Source: JAICLV01 sp036380925 (GTDB lineage Bacteria; Actinomycetota; Actinomycetes; Acidothermales; Acidothermaceae). Taken from it: a stretch of DNA of 28,075 nucleotides. Within the stretch, counting starts at the first letter, position 1, and the number at the start of each line of letters is the position of its first letter. The notes under the pieces were generated by a model, which saw only the letters and a program-made list of their open reading frames with translations, was not told where the DNA came from and ran no database searches. Both the position numbers and the translations under genes were made by a program. The stretch covers positions 1 to 28,075 of the forward strand of contig DASVDW010000221.1 of assembly GCA_036380925.1 (NCBI GenBank), written 5' to 3'. Shown piece after piece: positions 9,362-15,985 of the stretch.

Positions 9362-9424
9362 CGTGTGTTTGTCTGCCCGCGTGAGTAGGACCGTGGGCGC
9401 ACACGCTCGTCACAAGGGAGTCTC

Positions 9425-9694
9425 GTGGCGCTCGACACCGCGACCAAGAATTCAATTCTCGCCGACTACGGCACCAGCGAAGGCGACACCGGTTCTCCCG
9501 AGGCCCAGGTCGCGCTGCTGTCGAAGCGCATCGCCGACCTCACCGAGCACCTGAAGGTGCACAAGCACGACCACCACAGCCGTCGCGGGCTGCTGCTGCT
9601 CGTCGGCCGTCGCCGTCGGCTGCTGCAGTACCTCGCGAAGAAGGACATCGCCCGCTACCGGTCGCTGATCGAGCGACTCGGTTTGCGCCGATAG
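9425..9694 (+). CDS. rpsO: 30S ribosomal protein S15
   Basis: S15 binds 16S rRNA at the central domain three-way junction early in 30S assembly and contacts 23S rRNA at bridge B4. The 89-aa product has full family length and the hallmark segments TGSPEAQVALLSKRIADLTEHLKVH, DHHSRRGLLLLVGRRRRLLQYL and YRSLIERLGLRR. The start is GTG 9425 with AAGGGAG upstream. As in many bacteria, pnp follows immediately downstream. Confidence 0.98.
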   Translation: MALDTATKNSILADYGTSEGDTGSPEAQVALLSKRIADLTEHLKVHKHDHHSRRGLLLLVGRRRRLLQYLAKKDIARYRSLIERLGLRR

Positions 9695-9700
9695 CGGCCG

Positions 9701-9743
9701 AGGAGCGGTCGCCGCCTTGTCGGCGGGCCGCTCCTTCGCTTTT
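9701..9743 (+). terminator. Terminator/attenuator between rpsO and pnp
   Basis: AGGAGCGG (9701-9708) pairs with CCGCTCCT (9728-9735), and inside CGCCG (9710-9714) pairs with CGGCG (9721-9725) around a 6-nt loop. The stem is followed by TTCGCTTTT. It is a strong rho-independent-type hairpin after rpsO. Read-through or a separate promoter would feed pnp. Confidence 0.7.
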
Positions 9744-9941
9744 CAACAACCCAATAACCGGAGCTCGTTCGAGACCGTACGCCGGTCCTCGGTAGTGGCT
9801 CCCGGGGCCGCACCCTCCATCGGGAATGGGCCCGGGGCTTCGATCGAAGACCGGCCGAGAAGCCGGACGCCAAGCACCACCCACGTCCGGATCATCGAAT
9901 CTCCTGGCTCGACCGGCTCCACGACACCCCATGGAGGGTTC
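9744..9941 (+). promoter_or_regulatory. Structured pnp leader with a sequestered ribosome site
   Basis: ACCCTCCAT (9812-9820) is perfectly complementary to ATGGAGGGT (9931-9939), which contains the pnp ribosome site. The region between can form CCGGACG/CGTCCGG and other GC-rich stems plus the palindrome CTTCGATCGAAG. A long-range closed form would block translation of pnp. The pairing is visible in sequence; control is inferred, by analogy with known PNPase autoregulation at the 5' leader in other bacteria. Confidence 0.5.
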
Positions 9942-12161
9942 GTGGCTGAGATCCACGTCACCACCGCCGAAGCCGTTCTCGACAACGGCAGCTTCGGCGT
10001 CCGAACGATCCGCTTCGAGACCGGTCGGCTCGCCCGTCAGGCGGCGGGCTCCGTCGTGGCCCAGATGGGCGACACGATGGTGCTGTCCGCCACCACGGCG
10101 AGCAAGTCGCCCAAGGAGCAGTTCGACTTCTTCCCGCTGACCGTCGACGTCGAGGAGCGGATGTACGCCGCGGGCCGGATCCCCGGCTCGTTCTTCCGCC
10201 GCGAGGGCCGGCCCAGCGAGGATGCCATCCTCACCTGCCGGTTGATCGACCGCCCGCTGCGCCCGAGCTTTGTGAAGGGGCTGCGCAACGAGGTGCAGGT
10301 GGTCGTCACCGTGCTCGCGCTCGACCCCGACCACCTCTACGACGTGGTCGCGATCAACGCGGCGTCCGCCTCGACCCAGATCGCCGGCCTGCCGTTCTCC
10401 GGGCCGATCGGCGGCGTGCGGGTCGCGCACATCGAAGGCCAGTGGGTCGCTTTCCCGACCCACTCCGAGCTGGAGCGCGCCACCTTCGACATGGTGGTGG
10501 CCGGTCGAGTGATCAAAGGATCCGGCGGCTCCGCTGACGATGTGGCGATCATGATGGTCGAGGCGGAGGCCACCGAGCACACCCACGGGCTGGTGCGCGA
10601 GGGGGCGACCGCGCCGACCGAGGAGGTCGTCGCGTCCGGTCTGGAGGCGGCCAAGCCGTTCATCAAGGCGCTGTGCGAGGCGCAGTCGAAGCTCGCGGCG
10701 TCGGCCGCCAAGCCGACCGGCGAGTTCCCCGTGTACAAGGACTACGAGGACGACGTGCTCTCGGCGCTCTCCGGCGCGGTCCGCGAGGAGCTCGCCCAGG
10801 CGCTGACCATCGCCTCCAAACAAGAGCGGGAGGCGCGCCTCGACGAGATCAAGGCGCTGGCCTACGAGCGGCTCGGGCAACAAGGTGAGCAGTTCGCCGG
10901 CCGCGAGAAGGAGATCGGCGGCGCGCTGCGCGCGCTGACCAAGAAGCTGGTGCGCGAGCGGGTCATCCGCGACGGCGTTCGCATCGACGGCCGCGGCCTA
11001 AAGGACATCCGCCCGCTCACCGCCGAGGTCAAGGTGGTGCCCCGGGTGCACGGCTCGGCGCTGTTCGAGCGCGGCGAGACGCAGATTCTCGGTGTCACCA
11101 CGCTCAACATGCTGCGCATGGAGCAGCAGCTCGACACGCTGTCGCCTGAGACGCGCAAGCGCTACATGCACAACTACAACTTCCCGCCGTACTCCACCGG
11201 CGAGACCGGGCGGGTCGGCTCGCCGAAGCGGCGCGAGATCGGTCACGGCGCCCTCGCCGAGCGGGCGTTGGTGCCGGTGCTGCCGACCCGTGAGGAATTC
11301 CCTTACGCGATCCGGCAAGTCTCGGAGGCGCTGGGTTCCAACGGCTCGACCTCGATGGGCTCGGTCTGCGCCTCCACCATGTCGCTGCTGTCGGCCGGCG
11401 TGCCGTTGCGCGCGCCGGTGGCCGGCATCGCGATGGGCCTGATCTCCGACACGGTCGACGGCGAGACGCACTACGTCACGCTCACCGACATCCTCGGCGC
11501 TGAGGACGCCTACGGCGACATGGACTTCAAGGTCGCGGGAACCTCGGAGTTCGTCACCGCGCTGCAGCTCGACACCAAGCTCGACGGCATCCCCGCGTCG
11601 GTGCTCGCGGGCGCGCTGACCCAGGCGCGGGAGGCCCGGTTCACCATCCTCGACGTGATGGCGAAGGCGGTGTCGGCGCCAGGTGAGATGTCGCCGTTCG
11701 CGCCGCGGATCATCACGATCAAGATCCCGGTCGACCAGATCGGCGCGGTCATCGGGCCCAAGGGCAAGATGATCAACCAGATCCAAGACGAGACCGGCGC
11801 CGAGATCACCATCGAGGACGACGGCACGATCTACATCGGCGCGGTCGACGGCCCGTCGGCGGAGGCGGCGCGGACGCAGATCAACGCGATCGCGAATCCG
11901 ACCATGCCCGAGGTCGGCGAGCGTTACCTCGGCACCGTGGTGAAGACCACGACGTTCGGCGCGTTCGTCTCGCTGCTGCCCGGGAAGGACGGTCTGCTGC
12001 ACATCAGCGAGCTGCGCAAGATCTCCGGCGGCAAGCGGGTCGAAAACGTCGACGACGTCGTGAAGGTCGGCGACAAGCTGCAGGTCGAGATCAAGGAAAT
12101 CGACCAGCGCGGCAAGCTCTCCCTGGTGCCGGTGATCGAAGAGGCAGCAGCCGCCGAGTGA
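9942..12161 (+). CDS. pnp: Polynucleotide phosphorylase (PNPase)
   Basis: PNPase degrades RNA 3' to 5' by phosphorolysis and can add nucleotides in reverse; in actinobacteria it is often annotated as guanosine pentaphosphate synthetase/PNPase (gpsI). The 739-aa product has two RNase PH domains (first about 10-150, with GRIPGSFFRREGRPSEDAIL; second about 345-560, with FPPYSTGETGR). It then has a KH domain (about 595-655, GAVIGPKGKMINQI) and an S1 domain (about 657-730, TTTFGAFVSLLPGKDGLLHISEL). GTG 9942 was chosen because GGAGGG (9933-9938) precedes it and MAEIHVTTAEAVL fits the family. Its stop overlaps the next start (GTGA, 12158-12161). Confidence 0.97.
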   Translation: MAEIHVTTAEAVLDNGSFGVRTIRFETGRLARQAAGSVVAQMGDTMVLSATTASKSPKEQFDFFPLTVDVEERMYAAGRIPGSFFRREGRPSEDAILTCRLIDRPLRPSFVKGLRNEVQVVVTVLALDPDHLYDVVAINAASASTQIAGLPFSGPIGGVRVAHIEGQWVAFPTHSELERATFDMVVAGRVIKGSGGSADDVAIMMVEAEATEHTHGLVREGATAPTEEVVASGLEAAKPFIKALCEAQSKLAASAAKPTGEFPVYKDYEDDVLSALSGAVREELAQALTIASKQEREARLDEIKALAYERLGQQGEQFAGREKEIGGALRALTKKLVRERVIRDGVRIDGRGLKDIRPLTAEVKVVPRVHGSALFERGETQILGVTTLNMLRMEQQLDTLSPETRKRYMHNYNFPPYSTGETGRVGSPKRREIGHGALAERALVPVLPTREEFPYAIRQVSEALGSNGSTSMGSVCASTMSLLSAGVPLRAPVAGIAMGLISDTVDGETHYVTLTDILGAEDAYGDMDFKVAGTSEFVTALQLDTKLDGIPASVLAGALTQAREARFTILDVMAKAVSAPGEMSPFAPRIITIKIPVDQIGAVIGPKGKMINQIQDETGAEITIEDDGTIYIGAVDGPSAEAARTQINAIANPTMPEVGERYLGTVVKTTTFGAFVSLLPGKDGLLHISELRKISGGKRVENVDDVVKVGDKLQVEIKEIDQRGKLSLVPVIEEAAAAE

Positions 12162-13504
12162 GCGCGCGCAGTCGGCTGGATCCTTCGCAGCGGCCGGGCA
12201 GCACCAAGACGTTGACGTCCGCGGCGGACGGCGCGGTGGTTCGCCGCACCGTCCTGCCCGGAGGTCTGCGGGTCATCACCGAGGCGATGCCGTCGGTGCG
12301 CTCGGTGTCGTTCGGCGTGTGGGTCGGCGTCGGCTCGCGTGACGAGACGCCTGCGCAGGCTGGCAGCTCGCACTACCTCGAGCACCTGCTGTTCAAGGGC
12401 ACCAAGCGGCGCGACGCGTTGGAGATCTCCGCCGCGCTCGACGCCGTCGGCGGTGAGATGAACGCCTTCACCGCTAAGGAGTACACCTGCTTTTACGCCC
12501 GCGTGCTCGACAACGATCTGCCGATCGCGGTCGACGTCATCGCCGACATGATGACGTCGTCGCTGGTGCGATCGGCCGACGTCGACTCCGAACGCGGCGT
12601 GATCCTCGAAGAGATCGCGATGCACGAAGACGACCCCGGCGACGTCGTGCACGACACGTTCGCCGAGGCGTTGTACGGCGACACCCCATTGGGGCGCCCG
12701 ATTCTCGGCACCGTCGACTCCATCAACTCGCTGAAGCGGTCGGCCATCAACGGCTACTACCGGCGGCGCTACAAGCCGGAGAACATGGTGGTCGCGGTCG
12801 CCGGAAACGTCGACCACGCCAAGGTCGTGCGATTGGTGTCGAAGGCGTTTCAACCTGCCCTGTCAGGGTCCGACGCCACGCCGGCGGCGGCACGCGTGGG
12901 CGGCCGGGCGCCGACGTCCAATCCCGGTGTTTCTTCGGTCGTGCGCAGGCCGACCGAGCAGGCGCACCTGGTGCTGGGCATGCCGGCGTTGGCGCGCGTC
13001 GACGAGCGACGGTTCGCGCTCGGCGTGTTGAACGCCGCGTTAGGCGGCGGCATGAGCTCGCGGCTGTTTCAGGAAGTTCGCGAGAAGCGCGGCCTGGCGT
13101 ACTCGGTTTACAGCTACGCGGCGCACCACGCCGAAACCGGGATGTTCGGCGTGTACGCGGGTTGCCAGCCGAATCGCGTGCACGAGGTGCTCGACATCTG
13201 CCGCGAGCAGCTCGCGATCGCCGCGTACTCCGGCATCACGGCCGAGGAGCTGGTGCGCGGCAAGGGTCAGCTCGCCGGCTCGCTGGTGCTCGGCCTTGAA
13301 GACACCGGCTCGCGCATGAGCCGGCTCGGCAAAAGCGAGCTGGTCTACGGCGAGCTGCTCACCGTCGACGAGGTGCTCGCCCGCATCGCAGCGGTCGGCT
13401 TGGACGACGTCCGGGCGGTCGCCTCTGAGGTGTTGTCGGCCAAGCCGACGCTGGCCGTCATCGGCCCGTTCGAGGACGACGACTTCGCCGACGCCGTGGC
13501 GTGA
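12158..13504 (+). CDS. pepR: M16-family zinc metallopeptidase
   Basis: This is an insulinase/processing-peptidase-like protein. The inverted zinc motif HxxEH is present as HYLEH (H72, E75, H76), and the downstream glutamate ligand is in the ERGVILEEIAMHEDDP segment (E151/E152). Further family features are GGEMNAFTAKEYTCFYARVL and, in the second half, the substrate-contact segment GGGMSSRLFQEVREKRGLAYSVYSYAA. At 448 aa it has the usual two-lobed length. Members downstream of pnp in actinobacteria are called PepR in mycobacteria; true substrates are unknown. Coupling to pnp through the GTGA overlap implies co-expression. Confidence 0.93.
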   Translation: MSARSRLDPSQRPGSTKTLTSAADGAVVRRTVLPGGLRVITEAMPSVRSVSFGVWVGVGSRDETPAQAGSSHYLEHLLFKGTKRRDALEISAALDAVGGEMNAFTAKEYTCFYARVLDNDLPIAVDVIADMMTSSLVRSADVDSERGVILEEIAMHEDDPGDVVHDTFAEALYGDTPLGRPILGTVDSINSLKRSAINGYYRRRYKPENMVVAVAGNVDHAKVVRLVSKAFQPALSGSDATPAAARVGGRAPTSNPGVSSVVRRPTEQAHLVLGMPALARVDERRFALGVLNAALGGGMSSRLFQEVREKRGLAYSVYSYAAHHAETGMFGVYAGCQPNRVHEVLDICREQLAIAAYSGITAEELVRGKGQLAGSLVLGLEDTGSRMSRLGKSELVYGELLTVDEVLARIAAVGLDDVRAVASEVLSAKPTLAVIGPFEDDDFADAVA

Positions 13505-13512
13505 CCGTTTTT

Positions 13513-13578
13513 CCGCCGAGTGAAGGGTTTGGGCGGCGAATTGCCGCCGGATCGCGGCTCGAACCCTTCGCTCGACGG
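13513..13578 (+). terminator. Nested hairpins after the M16 gene
   Basis: CGAGTGAAGGGTT (13517-13529) pairs with AACCCTTCGCTCG (13562-13574) with one G-U pair, extended by CCG/CGG outside a mismatch. Inside lies a perfect GGCGGC/GCCGCC hairpin (13532-13537 with 13543-13548). It is a strong end-of-operon structure without a T-run, separating the pnp unit from dapB. Confidence 0.55.
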
Positions 13579-13605
13579 ATGAAAAGTGTTGGTCGGTGCT
13601 CGCGG

Positions 13606-13611
13606 TACGGT
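13606..13611 (+). promoter_or_regulatory. -10 element for a leaderless dapB transcript
   Basis: TACGGT is followed by exactly 7 nt and then the dapB ATG, so transcription would be expected to start at or next to the A of the start codon. No Shine-Dalgarno is seen, which supports a leaderless mRNA. Confidence 0.6.
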
Positions 13612-13618
13612 TGGGCGC

Positions 13619-14368
13619 ATGACGATTCGGGTTGCGGTGTTGGGCGCCAAGGGCCGCATGGGCGCGACCGTGTGCGAAGCGGTGCGGGGCGCCGCCGACC
13701 TGGAGCTCGTCGCGCAAGTCGACGTCGGTGACTCGCTGGCCGCGGTGGCCGAGGCCGGCGGGCAGGTCGTGGTCGACTTCACCCAGCCCGACGCGGTCAT
13801 GGGCAACCTCCGCTGGTGCGTCGAGAACGGCGTGCACGCGGTCGTCGGCACAACGGGCTTTGACAACGCGCGGCTTGAGCAGGTGCGCTCTTGGCTGGCG
13901 TCCGCGTCGTCCAAGGTCGGTGTCGCGATCGTCCCGAACTTCGGCATCGGCGCCGTGTTGATGATGGCGTTCGCCGAAAAGGCCGCCCGCTACTACGAAT
14001 CCGTCGAAGTCATCGAGCTGCACCACCCGCGCAAGGCCGACGCGCCGTCCGGCACCTCGCAGCACACGGCCGCGCGCATCGCTGTCGCGCGGCGCGACGC
14101 CGGACTAGGGGAGATGCCCGACGCCACGTCGTCCGGCTTGGAAGGCGCGCGGGGCGCGACCGTCGACGGCGTGCCGGTGCACTCGGTGCGGCTGTCAGGC
14201 CTGGTCGCGCACCAAGAGGTGCTGTTCGGCGGTCAAGGCGAGACGCTGACGATTCGCCACGACTCGCTCGACCGGTTTTCCTTTATGCCAGGGGTTTTGC
14301 TCGCGGTCAGGCATATCCAGGAACGGCCGGGGCTGACGGTCGGGCTGGACAGCTTCCTCGACTTGTAG
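13619..14368 (+). CDS. dapB: 4-hydroxy-tetrahydrodipicolinate reductase
   Basis: DapB reduces hydroxy-tetrahydrodipicolinate with NAD(P)H in the diaminopimelate/lysine pathway. The 249-aa product has the dinucleotide motif GAKGRMG (residues 9-15), the VVGTTGF and VPNFGIGAVL segments, and the catalytic ELHHPRKADAPSGT block (about 133-146) with the paired histidines and lysine. The ATG 13619 start fits both the family N-terminus and the leaderless promoter; GTG 13586 would add an 11-residue extension. DapA, the preceding enzyme of the pathway, is encoded about 10 kb downstream on the same strand. Confidence 0.96.
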   Translation: MTIRVAVLGAKGRMGATVCEAVRGAADLELVAQVDVGDSLAAVAEAGGQVVVDFTQPDAVMGNLRWCVENGVHAVVGTTGFDNARLEQVRSWLASASSKVGVAIVPNFGIGAVLMMAFAEKAARYYESVEVIELHHPRKADAPSGTSQHTAARIAVARRDAGLGEMPDATSSGLEGARGATVDGVPVHSVRLSGLVAHQEVLFGGQGETLTIRHDSLDRFSFMPGVLLAVRHIQERPGLTVGLDSFLDL

Positions 14369-14380
14369 GTCGCGGTGCGG

Positions 14381-14827
14381 CTATGAGACGGCGGCCTTGA
14401 CGCGCTCGGCGATCAGCTTCTCGACTTTCGGGGTCCACGTGGTCAGCGCGTACGCGACCGGCCACATCTCGCCGTCGTCGAGCTGGGCCGCCTGTTCAAA
14501 GCCCAACGTCGCGTAGCGGTCTTTGAACTTGCCGGCGTCCTTGAAGAAGACCACGACCTTGCCGTCGGCGTTGGCGTAGGCCGGCATGCCGTACCAGGTC
14601 TTCGGCGCGAGGTCAGGAGCGTTGGCGGTGATCGTCACGTGCACCCGCTCGGCGAGCGCCCGGTCATCGGGCGCCATCTTCGCGATGGCATCGAGAACGG
14701 CCTGCAGCCCGTCGGCCTTCTGCGCGCCCTTCTTGCCCTCGGCGCGCAGCTCGGCGGCGCGCTGCTTCATCGCGGCGCGTTCCTCCGCGCTGAAGCCGTC
14801 GGTCTTGGTCTTGGCGTTCGCGGGCAT
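14381..14827 (-). CDS. DUF1801 domain protein (YdhG-like)
   Basis: A 148-aa protein with a charged, Ala/Lys-rich N-terminal helix region (about 1-55) and a DUF1801 fold marked by VHVTITANAPDLAPKTWYGMPAY, GKVVVFFKDAGKFKDRYATLGF and WPVAYALTTWTPKVEKLI. The family is related to the CyaY-like/iron-chaperone YdhG group, but its function is not established and none is claimed here. ATG 14827 has AAAGGTGG upstream. The gene is convergent with dapB (12 nt between stops) and lies downstream of the ECF sigma gene in the same direction, separated by 125 nt that contains its own likely promoter. Confidence 0.82.
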   Translation of the reverse strand: MPANAKTKTDGFSAEERAAMKQRAAELRAEGKKGAQKADGLQAVLDAIAKMAPDDRALAERVHVTITANAPDLAPKTWYGMPAYANADGKVVVFFKDAGKFKDRYATLGFEQAAQLDDGEMWPVAYALTTWTPKVEKLIAERVKAAVS

Positions 14828-14870
14828 CTCGCGGGCCACCTTTCGATCGGTCGACGTTGTCGCTGATCCC

Positions 14871-14876
14871 AGGCTA
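14871..14876 (-). promoter_or_regulatory. Possible -10 element for the DUF1801 gene
   Basis: On the minus strand this reads TAGCCT, a TANNNT match 43 nt before the start codon, leaving a leader that contains AAAGGTGG. No clear -35 is seen; GAGAAGTCC lies at about the right distance. Confidence 0.35.
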
Positions 14877-14952
14877 GGCGCCACCGGCCGTCCAGGACTT
14901 CTCCGATCCTGATGATCCGGCCCATGGGCAAACTGGCTCGGCTGAACCGAGA

Positions 14953-15840
14953 TCAGCCAATCGCGTCGGCCACGCCAAGCCGGCGCAGGCGCTCGGGGTC
15001 GGCGATGATGTCGAGTTCGACGATCCGGCCGTCGTCGACGTGCGCGCTGAGCAGCGAGAGCACGACGCCGTCGCGAACGACCGCGAATCCCGGAAGTCCG
15101 TTGACCAGCACCGGCCGGGCGTACTTCGCGAGGCCGGCGTAGCGCGTCGCCTGGGCGACCACCGCCTCGGCGCCGCGGACGACCAACGACGGGCCGAAGG
15201 GACCCGACCCCGCGTCCGCCCGCAGCACGACGTCGGGGTGCAGCACAGCCAACAGCCCGTCGAAGTCGCCACTGCGGGACGCCGCGAGGAACGCGTCGAC
15301 CACCTCGCGGTGCTTTCGGACGTCGACCGGTGGCACCGGCGCGCCGCGCAACCTCCCGCGGGCCCGGCTGGCGAGTTGCTTCGCGGCGTCCTCGGAGCGG
15401 TCCAGGATCGAGCCGATCTGCTCGAACGGCACGCCGAAGATGTCGTGCAGCACGAAGGCCAGCCGCTCGTTCGGCGACAAGGTGTCCAGCACCACGAGCA
15501 GCGCGAGGCCGACGGAATCGGCCAGCACCGCCTGCTCCTCGGGGTCGGTCGCGCTGATCGGCGTGACGACCGGGTCGGGCAGTTGGACGTCGTCCAGCGG
15601 CTGCTCGCGGCGGGCGCTCCTCGAGCGCAGCATGTCGAGGCAGACCCGCGCCACCACCGTGGTCAGCCAGGCCCGCAGGTTGCGCACGTCGCCGGTGTCG
15701 GACCGGGCCAACCGCAGCCACGCCTCCTGCACCGCGTCGTCCGCCTCGCTGATCGAGCCGAGCATCCGATACGCGACCGAGCGCAGGTGCGTGCGGTGGT
15801 GCTCGAACGCCTGTGCGGCAAGCGCTGCCTCGTCGTCCAT
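14953..15840 (-). CDS. ECF sigma factor with SnoaL-like C-terminal domain (SigJ/ECF41-like)
   Basis: Extracytoplasmic-function sigma factor. Region 2 (about 10-80) contains YRMLGSISEADDAVQEAWLRL and the promoter-melting/-10 helix; region 4 (about 120-170) contains LSPNERLAFVLHDIFGVPFEQIG. A SnoaL-like domain (about 185-290) follows with VDAFLAASRSGDFDGLLAVLHPDV. The linker lacks a clear WLPEP box and has RADAGSG where ECF41 members have DGGGR, so it may belong to a sister group. In such sigmas the C-terminal domain replaces an anti-sigma factor. ATG 15840 is preferred because AAGAAGG lies 6 nt upstream; ATG 15846 directly abuts that site. It is divergent from the ABC transporter gene. Confidence 0.88.
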   Translation of the reverse strand: MDDEAALAAQAFEHHRTHLRSVAYRMLGSISEADDAVQEAWLRLARSDTGDVRNLRAWLTTVVARVCLDMLRSRSARREQPLDDVQLPDPVVTPISATDPEEQAVLADSVGLALLVVLDTLSPNERLAFVLHDIFGVPFEQIGSILDRSEDAAKQLASRARGRLRGAPVPPVDVRKHREVVDAFLAASRSGDFDGLLAVLHPDVVLRADAGSGPFGPSLVVRGAEAVVAQATRYAGLAKYARPVLVNGLPGFAVVRDGVVLSLLSAHVDDGRIVELDIIADPERLRRLGVADAIG

Positions 15841-15985
15841 GGTCATCCTTCTTCCACGCGAACCATCACAACAGATGACGGATCGGCTACCGCCGAGGTG
15901 ACGTCGCGCGGGTGTGTGGTTGTGGATCTTGCCTGGCAGGCGAACAATCGAGCGGGAATCGCGACTCGCGTTCGAGGAGCTTCGG
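15841..15985. promoter_or_regulatory. Divergent promoter region, ECF sigma / ABC transporter
   Basis: This 145-nt interval separates two divergent genes and must contain both promoters. No unambiguous -10/-35 pairs were found. Ribosome sites lie at both ends: AAGAAGG for the sigma gene and GAGGAG (15974-15979) for the transporter. A small GCCTGGCAGGC dyad occurs near 15930-15941. Confidence 0.4.

Noticed and set aside
14828..15721. In-frame upstream extension of the DUF1801 gene to about 446 codons
   Set aside because: The extension runs through the ECF sigma gene in another frame and has random Arg/Pro/Ala composition; the DUF1801 start at 14827 has a ribosome site.
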